A model generated the notes under the pieces. It saw nothing but the letters and a program-made list of their open reading frames with translations, had not been told where the DNA came from and searched no databases. The position numbers and the translations under genes were made by a program. DNA of 64,000 bases from Cellulomonas sp. NTE-D12 (GTDB lineage Bacteria > Actinomycetota > Actinomycetes > Actinomycetales > Cellulomonadaceae), in the NCBI RefSeq assembly GCF_027923705.1, contig NZ_AP026442.1:3410001-3474000 (forward strand), in the 5' to 3' direction. This document shows, piece after piece, positions 49,601-55,962 of the stretch (the first letter of the stretch is position 1; every line of letters begins with the position of its first letter).

Positions 49601-50362
49601 CAGCAGCTGCCGCAGGTCAGCCAGGGGACCCACCCGGAACCGGTGGACCACTCCGCGCTCGGCTGGCTGATGGACGGGGCCGCCACGCTGCCCGAGCGGT
49701 ACGGGTACTTCCTCGCCGACACGTGGCGGATGCACCCGGCGCTGTGCGCCGCGGTGTCGAGGCTGTCCTACGACGACCGGCTGCGGTCGGCACCGGCGGC
49801 GTCGCGGCGGTCGCTGTCCGGCGTGGAGCCGGGGGTGCACGGGCTGCTGGTCGAGCACGGCGGCAACGCGGTGCGGTCGGCGGCGGAGGCGGCGGTTGTC
49901 GCCGACCTGGTGCACGACCTGGTGGGCCGGTGGTGGACCGACCCGGGCGACGCCGACGCATCGACCGGCCGACCGCTGCGGCCGGAGGACGTGCTGGTGG
50001 TGGCCGCGTACAACGCGCAGGTGTCGGCGGTGAACCAGGCGCTGGCCGAGGCCGGGCTGCACGGCGTACCCGTCGGCACCGTCGACAAGTTCCAGGGACG
50101 GCAGGCGCCGGTCGCGATCCTCACCACGGCTGCGTCGTCACCGGTCGACGTGCGCCGGGGCATGGGGTTCCTGCTCAACCGGAACCGGCTCAACGTCGCG
50201 GTGTCCCGCGGGCAGTGGTGCTCGTTCGTGGTCCGCTCGACCGCGCTGACCGACTACCTCCCTGGCCGGCCGGCGCAGCTCGCGGAGCTCGGGGCGTTCA
50301 TCGCCCTGAGCACCAGCCATGTGGTGCACCTCGAGCGGTCGGTGGTGCAGGTCGCCTTCTAG
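46664..50362 (+). CDS. TM0106-type RecB-like nuclease fused to DEDD exonuclease and SF1 helicase
   Basis: 1232 residues with three catalytic units. (1) N-terminal RecB/Cas4-like nuclease: 'WADFLVRTADGWQVVDAKLA' holds the PD-(D/E)XK residues. Cys22 plus the cluster Cys227-x2-Cys230-x2-Cys233 are placed to bind an iron-sulfur cluster as in Cas4, AddB and Dna2. (2) RNase H-like DEDD exonuclease: 'DIFFDFEGDPLW' (Asp340, Glu342), 'MHVYHYAPYERVALLRLA' and 'IGRYNEYDCLSTLGLRDWLL'. (3) UPF1/Dna2-like SF1 helicase: Walker A 'GPPGTGKT' at about 834-841, 'LDLLVVDEAGQFSLANTFAV', 'LLLLGDPQQLPQVSQ' and C-terminal 'TVDKFQGRQAPVAILTT' with 'RNRLNVAVSRGQW'. It probably processes DNA ends or RNA-DNA structures; repair or defence are both possible. 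Start GTG 46664 or ATG 46667. Confidence 0.9.
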   Translation: MMVLDDGTLAFSASDLSAAAACEFAVLRTLDGLLGRGAPVRAAADVMLERVARLGGEHEQRVLRSLVREHGVWSPGGSGGVAQLARPERYDVRDALVAGHARTVELLRDGPDVLYQAGFFDGRFVGWADFLVRTADGWQVVDAKLARNAAVVAVLQLAAYADQLERSGMPLAPTVRLVLGDGSSTEHRLADVVPVYRQRRARLQALLDGHRLGDRPVMWGDERFHACGRCDVCAPEAAAARDLLLVAGVFAGQREKLRAAGVRTIDELAAGDGPVPGMSDGSVRRLRLQARLQVAQEHGTVGTGLPEGAGLERGIAVTLADADAVAATLPPPDPGDIFFDFEGDPLWYDAAAAGSDAWGLEYLFGVVELPSEPGAEPVFRPFWAHSRAEEREALVAFLDYLGRRRAQHPGMHVYHYAPYERVALLRLAGRHGVGEAVVDALLREGVLVDLYASVRAGVRTGQPSYSLKQLEPLYMPEHRTGEVTTAAASIVEYAEAVAARDAGRLDEWRARVEEIGRYNEYDCLSTLGLRDWLLAHLAAAGRGPARAVVTGPAGAEAVGARLVGGGEGVGAAADDEKASADAALTALEQRLMDAAGPGPGEGVAREPDRQAIALVAAALRYHRREELPFWWAHFDRLSSEPADWTDRRNTFVAEAVEVQQRWMSVGRQLPRRRLSMTGRLEPGSELRPGSAVYGLYDPPAPVGAHGSVDGSRGWRTQLLVLEVAPQDGHDVLLVEERLGKQEAPFDELPMALVPAPGPGTGPLRDAVRSLAEQVADSLPGLPDGAATDLARRRAPQDQGRRDLVLPRAEGPDDLPNTLVKALHQLGSSYLAVQGPPGTGKTHTGAQVIADLVAEGWRVGVVAQSHAVVENLLRCVAAAGVDPAAIGKQPSTEQMVAHGGPDPQAPWTWLRTDAAIAAFEDGHGGSGWVLGGTAWTFTNPNRLPDEPLDLLVVDEAGQFSLANTFAVAGAARRLLLLGDPQQLPQVSQGTHPEPVDHSALGWLMDGAATLPERYGYFLADTWRMHPALCAAVSRLSYDDRLRSAPAASRRSLSGVEPGVHGLLVEHGGNAVRSAAEAAVVADLVHDLVGRWWTDPGDADASTGRPLRPEDVLVVAAYNAQVSAVNQALAEAGLHGVPVGTVDKFQGRQAPVAILTTAASSPVDVRRGMGFLLNRNRLNVAVSRGQWCSFVVRSTALTDYLPGRPAQLAELGAFIALSTSHVVHLERSVVQVAF

Positions 50363-50366
50363 CCGG

Positions 50367-50402
50367 CACCAGGGCCGTGACCAGGGCCGTGACCAGGGCC
50401 GT
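50367..50402. repeat. 12-bp tandem repeat between convergent gene ends
   Basis: Three exact-phase units of GACCAGGGCCGT (first unit CACCAGGGCCGT) at 50367-50378, 50379-50390 and 50391-50402. They fill nearly all of the gap between the nuclease-helicase stop and the HAD stop, and a diverged fourth unit enters the HAD 3' end. Confidence 0.75.
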
Positions 50403-51169
50403 CACCAGGCGTGCACACCGAGCACCAGGCGGCCGACCGCATCGAGGCCGTCCACGCGGCGCAGGCGCGGGTGGGCCACCAGGTCGGCCGGCAGCTCGAC
50501 GGTCGGGTCCATCGCCACCGTCGACGTCCCCGCTGCGAGCGCGGCCCGGACGCCGGTCGGCGAGTCCTCGACCGCGATGCAACGGCGGGGATCGACCGCC
50601 AGCGCCTCGGCAGCGTGCAGGTACGGATCCGGCGACGGTTTGGGCCGGCCGGGCCCGTCGCCGCTGACCACCGCGGTGAACACGTCGGCGGGAGCAGACG
50701 CCACCACGGCGTCGACCACCACAGAGTGGGTGGCGGACACCAGCGCCAACGGGATGCTGGAGTGGTGCAGCGCCGCCAGCAGGTGCCGGGCGCCCGGTCG
50801 CCACGGCATGCCACGGCGCAGCACGCCACCGACGTCGCGGTGCAGCCGCGCCACCACCTCGGCCTCCGTGAGCGGCACACCGCGGCGCAGCACCTCGGCC
50901 ACCAGGGCCGGGACGGACCAGCCGACGATCGCCGCGTCGTCCACCGGGTGCCACGGATGGCCGTGCTCGCGCACCAGGGTGCCGACGGCCGCCGACCACA
51001 TCGGCTCGGAGTCGATCAGGGTGCCGTCCAGGTCGAACAGCACCGCGGCCGGCCGTTCGTCGTCCCACGGCAGCGCCCGACCCGCCGCGGCGCCGGCCGC
51101 GGCGCCCCGCGGTCCAGGTCCCGGACCCGGCCCAGACCCAGACCCAGGCCCGCTCAGGAGATCAGCCAC
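50402..51169 (-). CDS. HAD-superfamily phosphatase (beta-phosphoglucomutase-like subfamily)
   Basis: 255 residues. Motif I 'VLFDLDGTLIDSEPMWSAA', motif II in 'IPLALVSATHSVVVDAV', motif III 'GRPKPSPDPYLHAAEALAVD' and motif IV 'CIAVEDSPTGVRAALAAGTS'. The alpha-helical cap between motifs I and II is the small subfamily I type. The first 35 residues contain a Gly-Pro-Ser tract (GPGSGSGPGPGPGP), unusual and probably disordered. The GTG at 51169 overlaps the upstream kinase gene by 16 nt, so the pair is likely co-transcribed. Whether it acts in the same pathway as the kinase is unknown. Confidence 0.86.
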   Translation of the reverse strand: MADLLSGPGSGSGPGPGPGPRGAAAGAAAGRALPWDDERPAAVLFDLDGTLIDSEPMWSAAVGTLVREHGHPWHPVDDAAIVGWSVPALVAEVLRRGVPLTEAEVVARLHRDVGGVLRRGMPWRPGARHLLAALHHSSIPLALVSATHSVVVDAVVASAPADVFTAVVSGDGPGRPKPSPDPYLHAAEALAVDPRRCIAVEDSPTGVRAALAAGTSTVAMDPTVELPADLVAHPRLRRVDGLDAVGRLVLGVHAW

Positions 51170-52197
51170 GTCCGGCGCTTCAGGTAGCGGGCCGCCACCT
51201 CCACCGTTCCGGAGGTCTGCTCCGCCCACAGGTCGGCGGGCAGCGCATCGGCACGGTGGGTGGTGGTCCACCCGAGCATCTGGAGCCGGCGCACCATCGA
51301 GAAGGCGCAGGCCCGGTTCAGCTGCTGCGTGGTCAGGGGGCGGACCTGCTGGTAGCCGGCGAGCCACTCGGCCGCCATCGCGCGGGCGTAGGGGACGTGC
51401 TCGAGGAAGGTCAGGGACGCGGCGAAGTCGTACCCGAACCAGCCGTAGCCGCAGTCGTCGAAGTCGATCACCGTGAGGCTGTACCCGTCCGTCATGACGT
51501 TGGACGGCCGGAGGTCGGCGTGGATCAGGCCCCAGTCGGGGCCGCCGACGCGGACGTCGGCCAGCGCGTCGAGCGCCGCGGCCTGCGCCCGGTCCAGCAG
51601 CGCGACCTCACCGGGGGTCAGCGGCGCGTCCTCCCAGCGGCCCCACCGGGCGGTCTCGCCGAGCATGTCCCGCAGCGTCCACGCGTGCCGCCGGAACGGC
51701 GTCGGCGGCCGCCAGCGCGAGGCGTGCTCGTGCAGCAGCGCCGTGGTGCCGCCGATCTCTGCGTAGAAGGGCACCGGGTCGGCGGCGTCCTCCAGCACGT
51801 CGCCCTCGATGAAGGCGAAGGACACGCAGGTCCACGGCGTGCCGTCGTCGTCCCGGACGGTGGCGACGTAGGTGCCGGCGGCCGTCGTCAGGCCGGTGGG
51901 GACTCGCGCCACGCGGGCGGCGGCGAGCGCGGCGACCCACGCGAGCTCGGACTCGAACGCCAGGGCGTCGCCCATGTAGCCGGGCCGGGCCACCCGGGTG
52001 ACGGCGACGGGTTCGCCGTGCTCCCGGACCAGGAACGTCGCGTTCTCCGAGACGGTGATCAGCGTGACCGTCGAGTCGGCCGCGAATCCCCAGGCCTCGA
52101 GCACGCCGTCGCGCAGCCACGACGGCGCGGGCGCTCCCTTCGACAGCTCGTCGAACACGGCGAGGGTCGGTGCGCTGCGCAGGATCTGGTCGGTCAT
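51154..52197 (-). CDS. APH/choline-ethanolamine-kinase-like phosphotransferase
   Basis: 347 residues. ATP-dependent small-molecule kinase fold: N-lobe 'STVTLITVSENATFLVREHG', catalytic loop 'WGLIHADLRPSNVMTDG' with the base Asp, and Mg-binding 'LTVIDFDDCGYGWFGYDFAA'. This class is found with class III PLP enzymes in ethanolamine phosphate metabolism, sometimes fused to them. Here the PLP enzyme and an ethanolamine-type permease are encoded divergently next door. I therefore infer ethanolamine (or a similar amino alcohol) as substrate, giving O-phosphoethanolamine. The start ATG is 52197. Upstream extension to 52275 lacks a start signal. Confidence 0.82.
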   Translation of the reverse strand: MTDQILRSAPTLAVFDELSKGAPAPSWLRDGVLEAWGFAADSTVTLITVSENATFLVREHGEPVAVTRVARPGYMGDALAFESELAWVAALAAARVARVPTGLTTAAGTYVATVRDDDGTPWTCVSFAFIEGDVLEDAADPVPFYAEIGGTTALLHEHASRWRPPTPFRRHAWTLRDMLGETARWGRWEDAPLTPGEVALLDRAQAAALDALADVRVGGPDWGLIHADLRPSNVMTDGYSLTVIDFDDCGYGWFGYDFAASLTFLEHVPYARAMAAEWLAGYQQVRPLTTQQLNRACAFSMVRRLQMLGWTTTHRADALPADLWAEQTSGTVEVAARYLKRRTWLIS

Positions 52198-52433
52198 CGT
52201 CTGCCCCTGAACGGCGGGACCGCACGCCTGGAGGCGGCGGCCGGGCGGGAGAGGCGGGCCGGGCGGCGCCGCCATCCTCGGCCCGCGGCGTGCTGCGGCG
52301 CCAGGGGCCGCGGCCAGAGTTCACGATGTTGTAACGACCGGGCACGGCGTTGACCGGCCATTTACATCGGGCGGCCGTGCGTTAACGCAGTCCTTACGCG
52401 CAGGTATCAGGACGTGCGCACGACGAGCACAGG
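52198..52433. promoter_or_regulatory. Divergent promoter region of the ethanolamine-type locus
   Basis: 236 bases between the kinase and PLP-enzyme starts. TATCAG (52405-52410) is a plausible -10 for the PLP enzyme. GTTAAC-gcagtc-CTTAC (52381-52397) has the AC-n9-AC spacing of actinobacterial GlnR boxes but matches each half only 4 of 5. A less regular GTAAC lies at 52331-52335. Confidence 0.35.
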
Positions 52434-53930
52434 ATGACCTCGTCAGCAGAGGCGGGCCGGGCGGCTCCCCTGCCCGACGAACGCCGCACCGTCGCACCGC
52501 ACGAGCCCGCGCTCGGCCTCGGCGGTGCGCCCGTCGGCATGCCCGAGAGGACCACGGCCGTGGCCACGCGCTCGACGATCATGGACACCAACGCCTACCG
52601 AGCGGACTCCGGGGTGCCGCTGTCGCCCCGGACGGCACAGCTGGTGGCGCGTCGGCAGGACGTGCTCGGGCCGTCGTACCGGCTGTTCTACCGGCGGCCG
52701 GTGCACCTGGTGTCCGGGCACGGCGCGCACCTGGTGGACGCCGACGGGGCGGACTACCTGGACGTCTACAACAACGTGGCGTCCGTCGGGCACGCCCATC
52801 CGCGGGTGGCGGCGGCGATCGCCGAGCAGGCCGCGACGCTGAACACGCACACGCGGTACCTGCACGACGGGATCGTCGGCTACGGGGAGCAGCTGCTGGC
52901 GCTCCTGCCCGAGCAGATCGACCGGGTGATGTTCTGCTGCACCGGCTCGGAGGCCAACGACCTGGCCGTCCGAGTGGCGCAGACCGCCACCGGCGGGACC
53001 GGCGTGGTCGTCACCGCGGAGGCGTACCACGGGAACACGGCGCTGACCTCGGGGATGTCGCCGGCGCTCGGCACGGCGCAGCCGCTGGGCACCGACGTGC
53101 GCGTGGTGCCGGCGCCGGACCTGTACCGGGTGCGGGTGGGCGACCCCGGCGACCCCGCGGCGCTGGGCCGCTGGATGGCCGACCAGGTGCGGACGCAGAT
53201 CGCCGACCTGGAGCGGCACGGCATCCGGTTCGCGGCGTTCCTGGCCGACTCGATCTTCAGCTCCGACGGCGTGCACCCCGACCCGGCCGGGTACCTGCGG
53301 CCGGTCGTCGAGGCGGTGCACCAGGCCGGGGGCGTGTGGATCGCCGACGAGGTGCAGCCGGGGTTCGCCCGGACCGGCGAGGCGTTCTGGGGGTTCGACC
53401 GCCACGGGGTTGTGCCGGACCTGGTGACGACGGGCAAGCCGATGGCCAACGGCATCCCCATGTCGGCGCTGGCGGCACGGAGCGAGGTGCTCGCACCGTT
53501 CGGCGAGCAGATCCCGTACTTCAACACCTTCGGCGGCAACCCCGTGGCGATGGCCGCGGCACAGGCGGTGCTGGACGTGATCCACGACGAGGGGCTGCAG
53601 CGGCATGCCGCGACCGTCGGCGCGCGCCTGCTGACCGAGCTGCGGCACCTGGCGGCCGACCACCCGAGCGTCGGCGACGTGCGCGGGGCCGGGCTGTACA
53701 TCGGCGTGGACCTGGTGCAGGACCCGGTGACGCGGGCGCCGGACACCGCCACGGCGCTCGACGTGGTCGAGGGGCTGCGCGACCGGTACGTGCTCACCAG
53801 CGTGTGCGGGCCCGGCAACGTGCTGAAGCTGCGGCCTCCGCTGGTGTTCGACGACGACGACGTCGACCGGCTGTGCACCGAGCTGGACGAGGTGCTGACG
53901 GAGGTGGAGCACCGGCCCGCACGGCACTGA
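52434..53930 (+). CDS. Class III PLP-dependent aminotransferase-fold enzyme, probable ethanolamine-phosphate phospho-lyase
   Basis: 498 residues (449 if started at ATG 52581, MDTNAYRADSGV, where family similarity begins). PLP enzyme of the aminotransferase III fold: 'LVDADGADYLDVYNNVASVG', 'CCTGSEANDLAVRVAQTATG', 'VVTAEAYHGNTALTSGMSPA', the cofactor-Asp motif 'GGVWIADEVQPGFARTGEAF' and the Schiff-base Lys335 in 'LVTTGKPMANGIPMSALA'. 'YRLFYRRPVHLVSGHGAHLV' at the front is typical of the AGXT2L/ETNPPL group, which cleaves O-phosphoethanolamine to acetaldehyde, ammonia and phosphate. With a kinase and ethanolamine-type permease beside it, I favour that reaction over transamination. The extra N-terminal 49 codons have slightly lower GC at third positions. 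Confidence 0.85.
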   Translation: MTSSAEAGRAAPLPDERRTVAPHEPALGLGGAPVGMPERTTAVATRSTIMDTNAYRADSGVPLSPRTAQLVARRQDVLGPSYRLFYRRPVHLVSGHGAHLVDADGADYLDVYNNVASVGHAHPRVAAAIAEQAATLNTHTRYLHDGIVGYGEQLLALLPEQIDRVMFCCTGSEANDLAVRVAQTATGGTGVVVTAEAYHGNTALTSGMSPALGTAQPLGTDVRVVPAPDLYRVRVGDPGDPAALGRWMADQVRTQIADLERHGIRFAAFLADSIFSSDGVHPDPAGYLRPVVEAVHQAGGVWIADEVQPGFARTGEAFWGFDRHGVVPDLVTTGKPMANGIPMSALAARSEVLAPFGEQIPYFNTFGGNPVAMAAAQAVLDVIHDEGLQRHAATVGARLLTELRHLAADHPSVGDVRGAGLYIGVDLVQDPVTRAPDTATALDVVEGLRDRYVLTSVCGPGNVLKLRPPLVFDDDDVDRLCTELDEVLTEVEHRPARH

Positions 53931-53940
53931 CCACGCGCAG

Positions 53941-54000
53941 CGCACGTCGCTGGACTGCACGTCGCTGCGTCGCATGTCGCTGCACCGCACGTCCCTGTAG
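53941..54000. repeat. 15-bp tandem repeat between PLP enzyme and permease genes
   Basis: Four contiguous 15-bp units (53941-53955, 53956-53970, 53971-53985, 53986-54000) of CGCACGTCGCTGNNN type, with 1-5 changes each. They occupy most of the intercistronic space and end 22 bases before the permease ATG. Confidence 0.75.
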
Positions 54001-54021
54001 CTCACCGAACCGGGAGGACAG

Positions 54022-55614
54022 ATGGCCATCACCAGCACCACCGACACCGGGACCGATGCCGCCGCGGGCGGCACCACCGTCTCGGGAGTGACCTACGCCC
54101 GGGCGGACGCCGGCTACTTCGACAAGCGGCAGCTGCAGCGCAGCGCCGGGTTCTGGGGGCTGTGGGGCATCGCCATCGCGGCCGTCGTCTCCGGGGACTT
54201 CTCCGGGTGGAACTTCGGCATCGGCCAGGCCGGCTGGGGCGGGTTCATGCTCGCCGCCGTGCTGGTCGCCGTCATGTACGGCGCGATGCTGTTCAGCATC
54301 GGGGAGATGAGCGCCGCGATGCCGCACACCGGCGGCGCGTACTCGTTCGCCCGTGCCGCGATGGGTCCGTGGGGCGGGTTCGTCACCGGCCTGGCGGAGA
54401 CGGTGGAGTACGTGATGACCACGGCGGTGGTCGTCTACTTCTCGGCCGGGTACGCCGACCAGATCACGCAGGACCTGTTCGGCCTGTCGCTGCCCGTGTG
54501 GGTGTGGTGGGCGATCCTGTACGGCGCCTTCCTGGCGCTGAACGCCGCCGGAGCGGAGACCAGCTTCAAGTTCGCGATCGTCGTCTCGATCATCTCCCTC
54601 GCGGTGCTGGTGGTGTTCGGCGTGATGGCGGCGTTCTCGTCGCACCTGAGCCTCGGCTCGCTGCTCGACATCACGCCCGACGCCGGCCAGTCGACGTTCC
54701 TGCCGCACGGCCTGACGCCGGTGTTCTTCGCGCTGCCGTTCGCCATGTGGCTGTTCCTCGGCATCGAGGAGCTGCCGCTGGCCGCCGAGGAGTCGCACAC
54801 GCCCAGCCGGGACATCCCGCGGGCGGGGCTGTGGGGGTTGGGGACGCTCATCGTCTCCGCGCTCGTCGTCGTCGTGCTCAACCCGGCCGTCACAGGTGCG
54901 AACGCCCTGGGCACGTCGGCGGAGCCGCTGCTCGACGGGTTCCGCGCCATGCTGCCGACCGGCAACGTGGCCGCCATCCTCTCGGCGTTCGCCCTGGTGG
55001 GGCTGCTGGCGTCGACGCAGGGGATCATGTTCGCCTACGGCCGGAACATCTACTCGCTGTCCCGTGCCGGCTACTACCCCAAGGTGCTGTCGCTGACCGG
55101 TGCACGCCGCACGCCGTGGGTGGCGCTGCTGGTCGGCGCGGTGGTCGGGTTCGTCTCGCTGGTGCTGGTGCAGTACGGCATCTCCGCCGCGGGGCCGATC
55201 GTGCTGAACATCGCCGTGTGGGGTGCGGTGATCAGCTACCTGCTGCAGATGACGTCGTACGTGCTGCTGCGGGTGCGGTTCCCCGGGGCGGCGCGGCCCT
55301 ACCGCAGCCCGGTCGGCATCCCGGGCGCCGTGGTGGCCGGTCTGATGAGTGCCGCGATCTTCGTCGGCGTGATGCTCAACCGCGACTACCGGTCGGCGAT
55401 CGTGGCGATCGCGGTGGTGTTCGTCGTCGGGCTAGGTGCGTTCGCGCTGTGGGGGCGCACGCGGCTGGTGCTGTCGCCCGAGGAGGAGTACGCGCTGGCG
55501 GGCGGGCTGCGCGCGGGGGCGGCGGACGGGACGACGACGGCGGGGGCCGGGGCGGTGGCGGCGGCCGCCGATGAGGCCGCGCCCGACGACGAGCCCGAAC
55601 CCGCGGTGGTGTAG
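54022..55614 (+). CDS. APC-superfamily permease, ethanolamine permease (EAT) type
   Basis: 530 residues, twelve helices. The opening 'FDKRQLQRSAGFWGLWGIAI' and 'AVVSGDFSGWNFGIGQAGWG' are, to my recollection, the signature of ethanolamine permeases within the APC family, with 'FSIGEMSAAMPHTGGAYSFA' and 'GFVTGLAETVEYVMTTAVVV' following. 'FLGIEELPLAAEESHTPSRD' is the later conserved loop. It ends in an acidic, Ala/Gly-rich tail of about 60 residues. The ATG at 54022 has GGGAGG well placed. It follows the PLP enzyme gene and is probably in one operon with it, supplying the amino alcohol for the kinase and lyase. Confidence 0.86.
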   Translation: MAITSTTDTGTDAAAGGTTVSGVTYARADAGYFDKRQLQRSAGFWGLWGIAIAAVVSGDFSGWNFGIGQAGWGGFMLAAVLVAVMYGAMLFSIGEMSAAMPHTGGAYSFARAAMGPWGGFVTGLAETVEYVMTTAVVVYFSAGYADQITQDLFGLSLPVWVWWAILYGAFLALNAAGAETSFKFAIVVSIISLAVLVVFGVMAAFSSHLSLGSLLDITPDAGQSTFLPHGLTPVFFALPFAMWLFLGIEELPLAAEESHTPSRDIPRAGLWGLGTLIVSALVVVVLNPAVTGANALGTSAEPLLDGFRAMLPTGNVAAILSAFALVGLLASTQGIMFAYGRNIYSLSRAGYYPKVLSLTGARRTPWVALLVGAVVGFVSLVLVQYGISAAGPIVLNIAVWGAVISYLLQMTSYVLLRVRFPGAARPYRSPVGIPGAVVAGLMSAAIFVGVMLNRDYRSAIVAIAVVFVVGLGAFALWGRTRLVLSPEEEYALAGGLRAGAADGTTTAGAGAVAAAADEAAPDDEPEPAVV

Positions 55615-55962
55615 CCAGTTCTGTCACGTGGTCGCGAGGGATGGATGGCCTGCCGACGGCGCGCGACGAGGGCGCTGGCGGCGACGTACCGGTCTGGTCG
55701 TGGCGACGTTCGCGTCTGGTCGTGGCGACGCACCCGCCTCGTCGTGGCGACGCACCCGCCTCGTCGTGGGGACGCACCCGCCTCGTCGTCGCGACGCACC
55801 CGCCTCGTCGTCGCGACGTTCCGGTCTGGTCACGGCGACGTTCCCGTCGGCCATGCGTCGGTCGGCGAGCCGCCCACAGGGTGACGCCTGTGGACATCAG
55901 CGCAGTTCAGGCCTGGTTTTCGCGTGCCGGTGCGTGTCAGTGGTCGGTGGTGGGATGGGCTC
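55615..55962. other. 348-bp intergenic region dominated by 22-bp repeats
   Basis: No gene that I can support. The array at 55680-55855 occupies half of it. The remaining bases before the HNH gene hold a weak TGGGAT box (55950-55956 region) at leaderless distance from its ATG. Confidence 0.65.
55680..55855. repeat. 22-bp tandem repeat array, eight units
   Basis: Units start at 55680, 55702, 55724, 55746, 55768, 55790, 55812 and 55834. Four central units are GGCGACGCACCCGCCTCGTCGT with only the first bases varying. The flanking ones are of a GACGTTC-GTCTGGTC type. Each central unit can form a 5-bp CGACG/CGTCG hairpin. No unique spacers are present, so this is not a CRISPR array. Confidence 0.85.

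Noticed and set aside
46913..50062. 1049-residue open frame on the minus strand
   Set aside because: It is antisense to the nuclease-helicase, is full of His/Arg/Gln/Pro low-complexity sequence and has no domain. It arises from extreme third-position GC of the real gene.
55680..55855. Possible CRISPR array
   Set aside because: Units are directly contiguous with no unique spacers, the length is 22 bp, and no cas gene is nearby.
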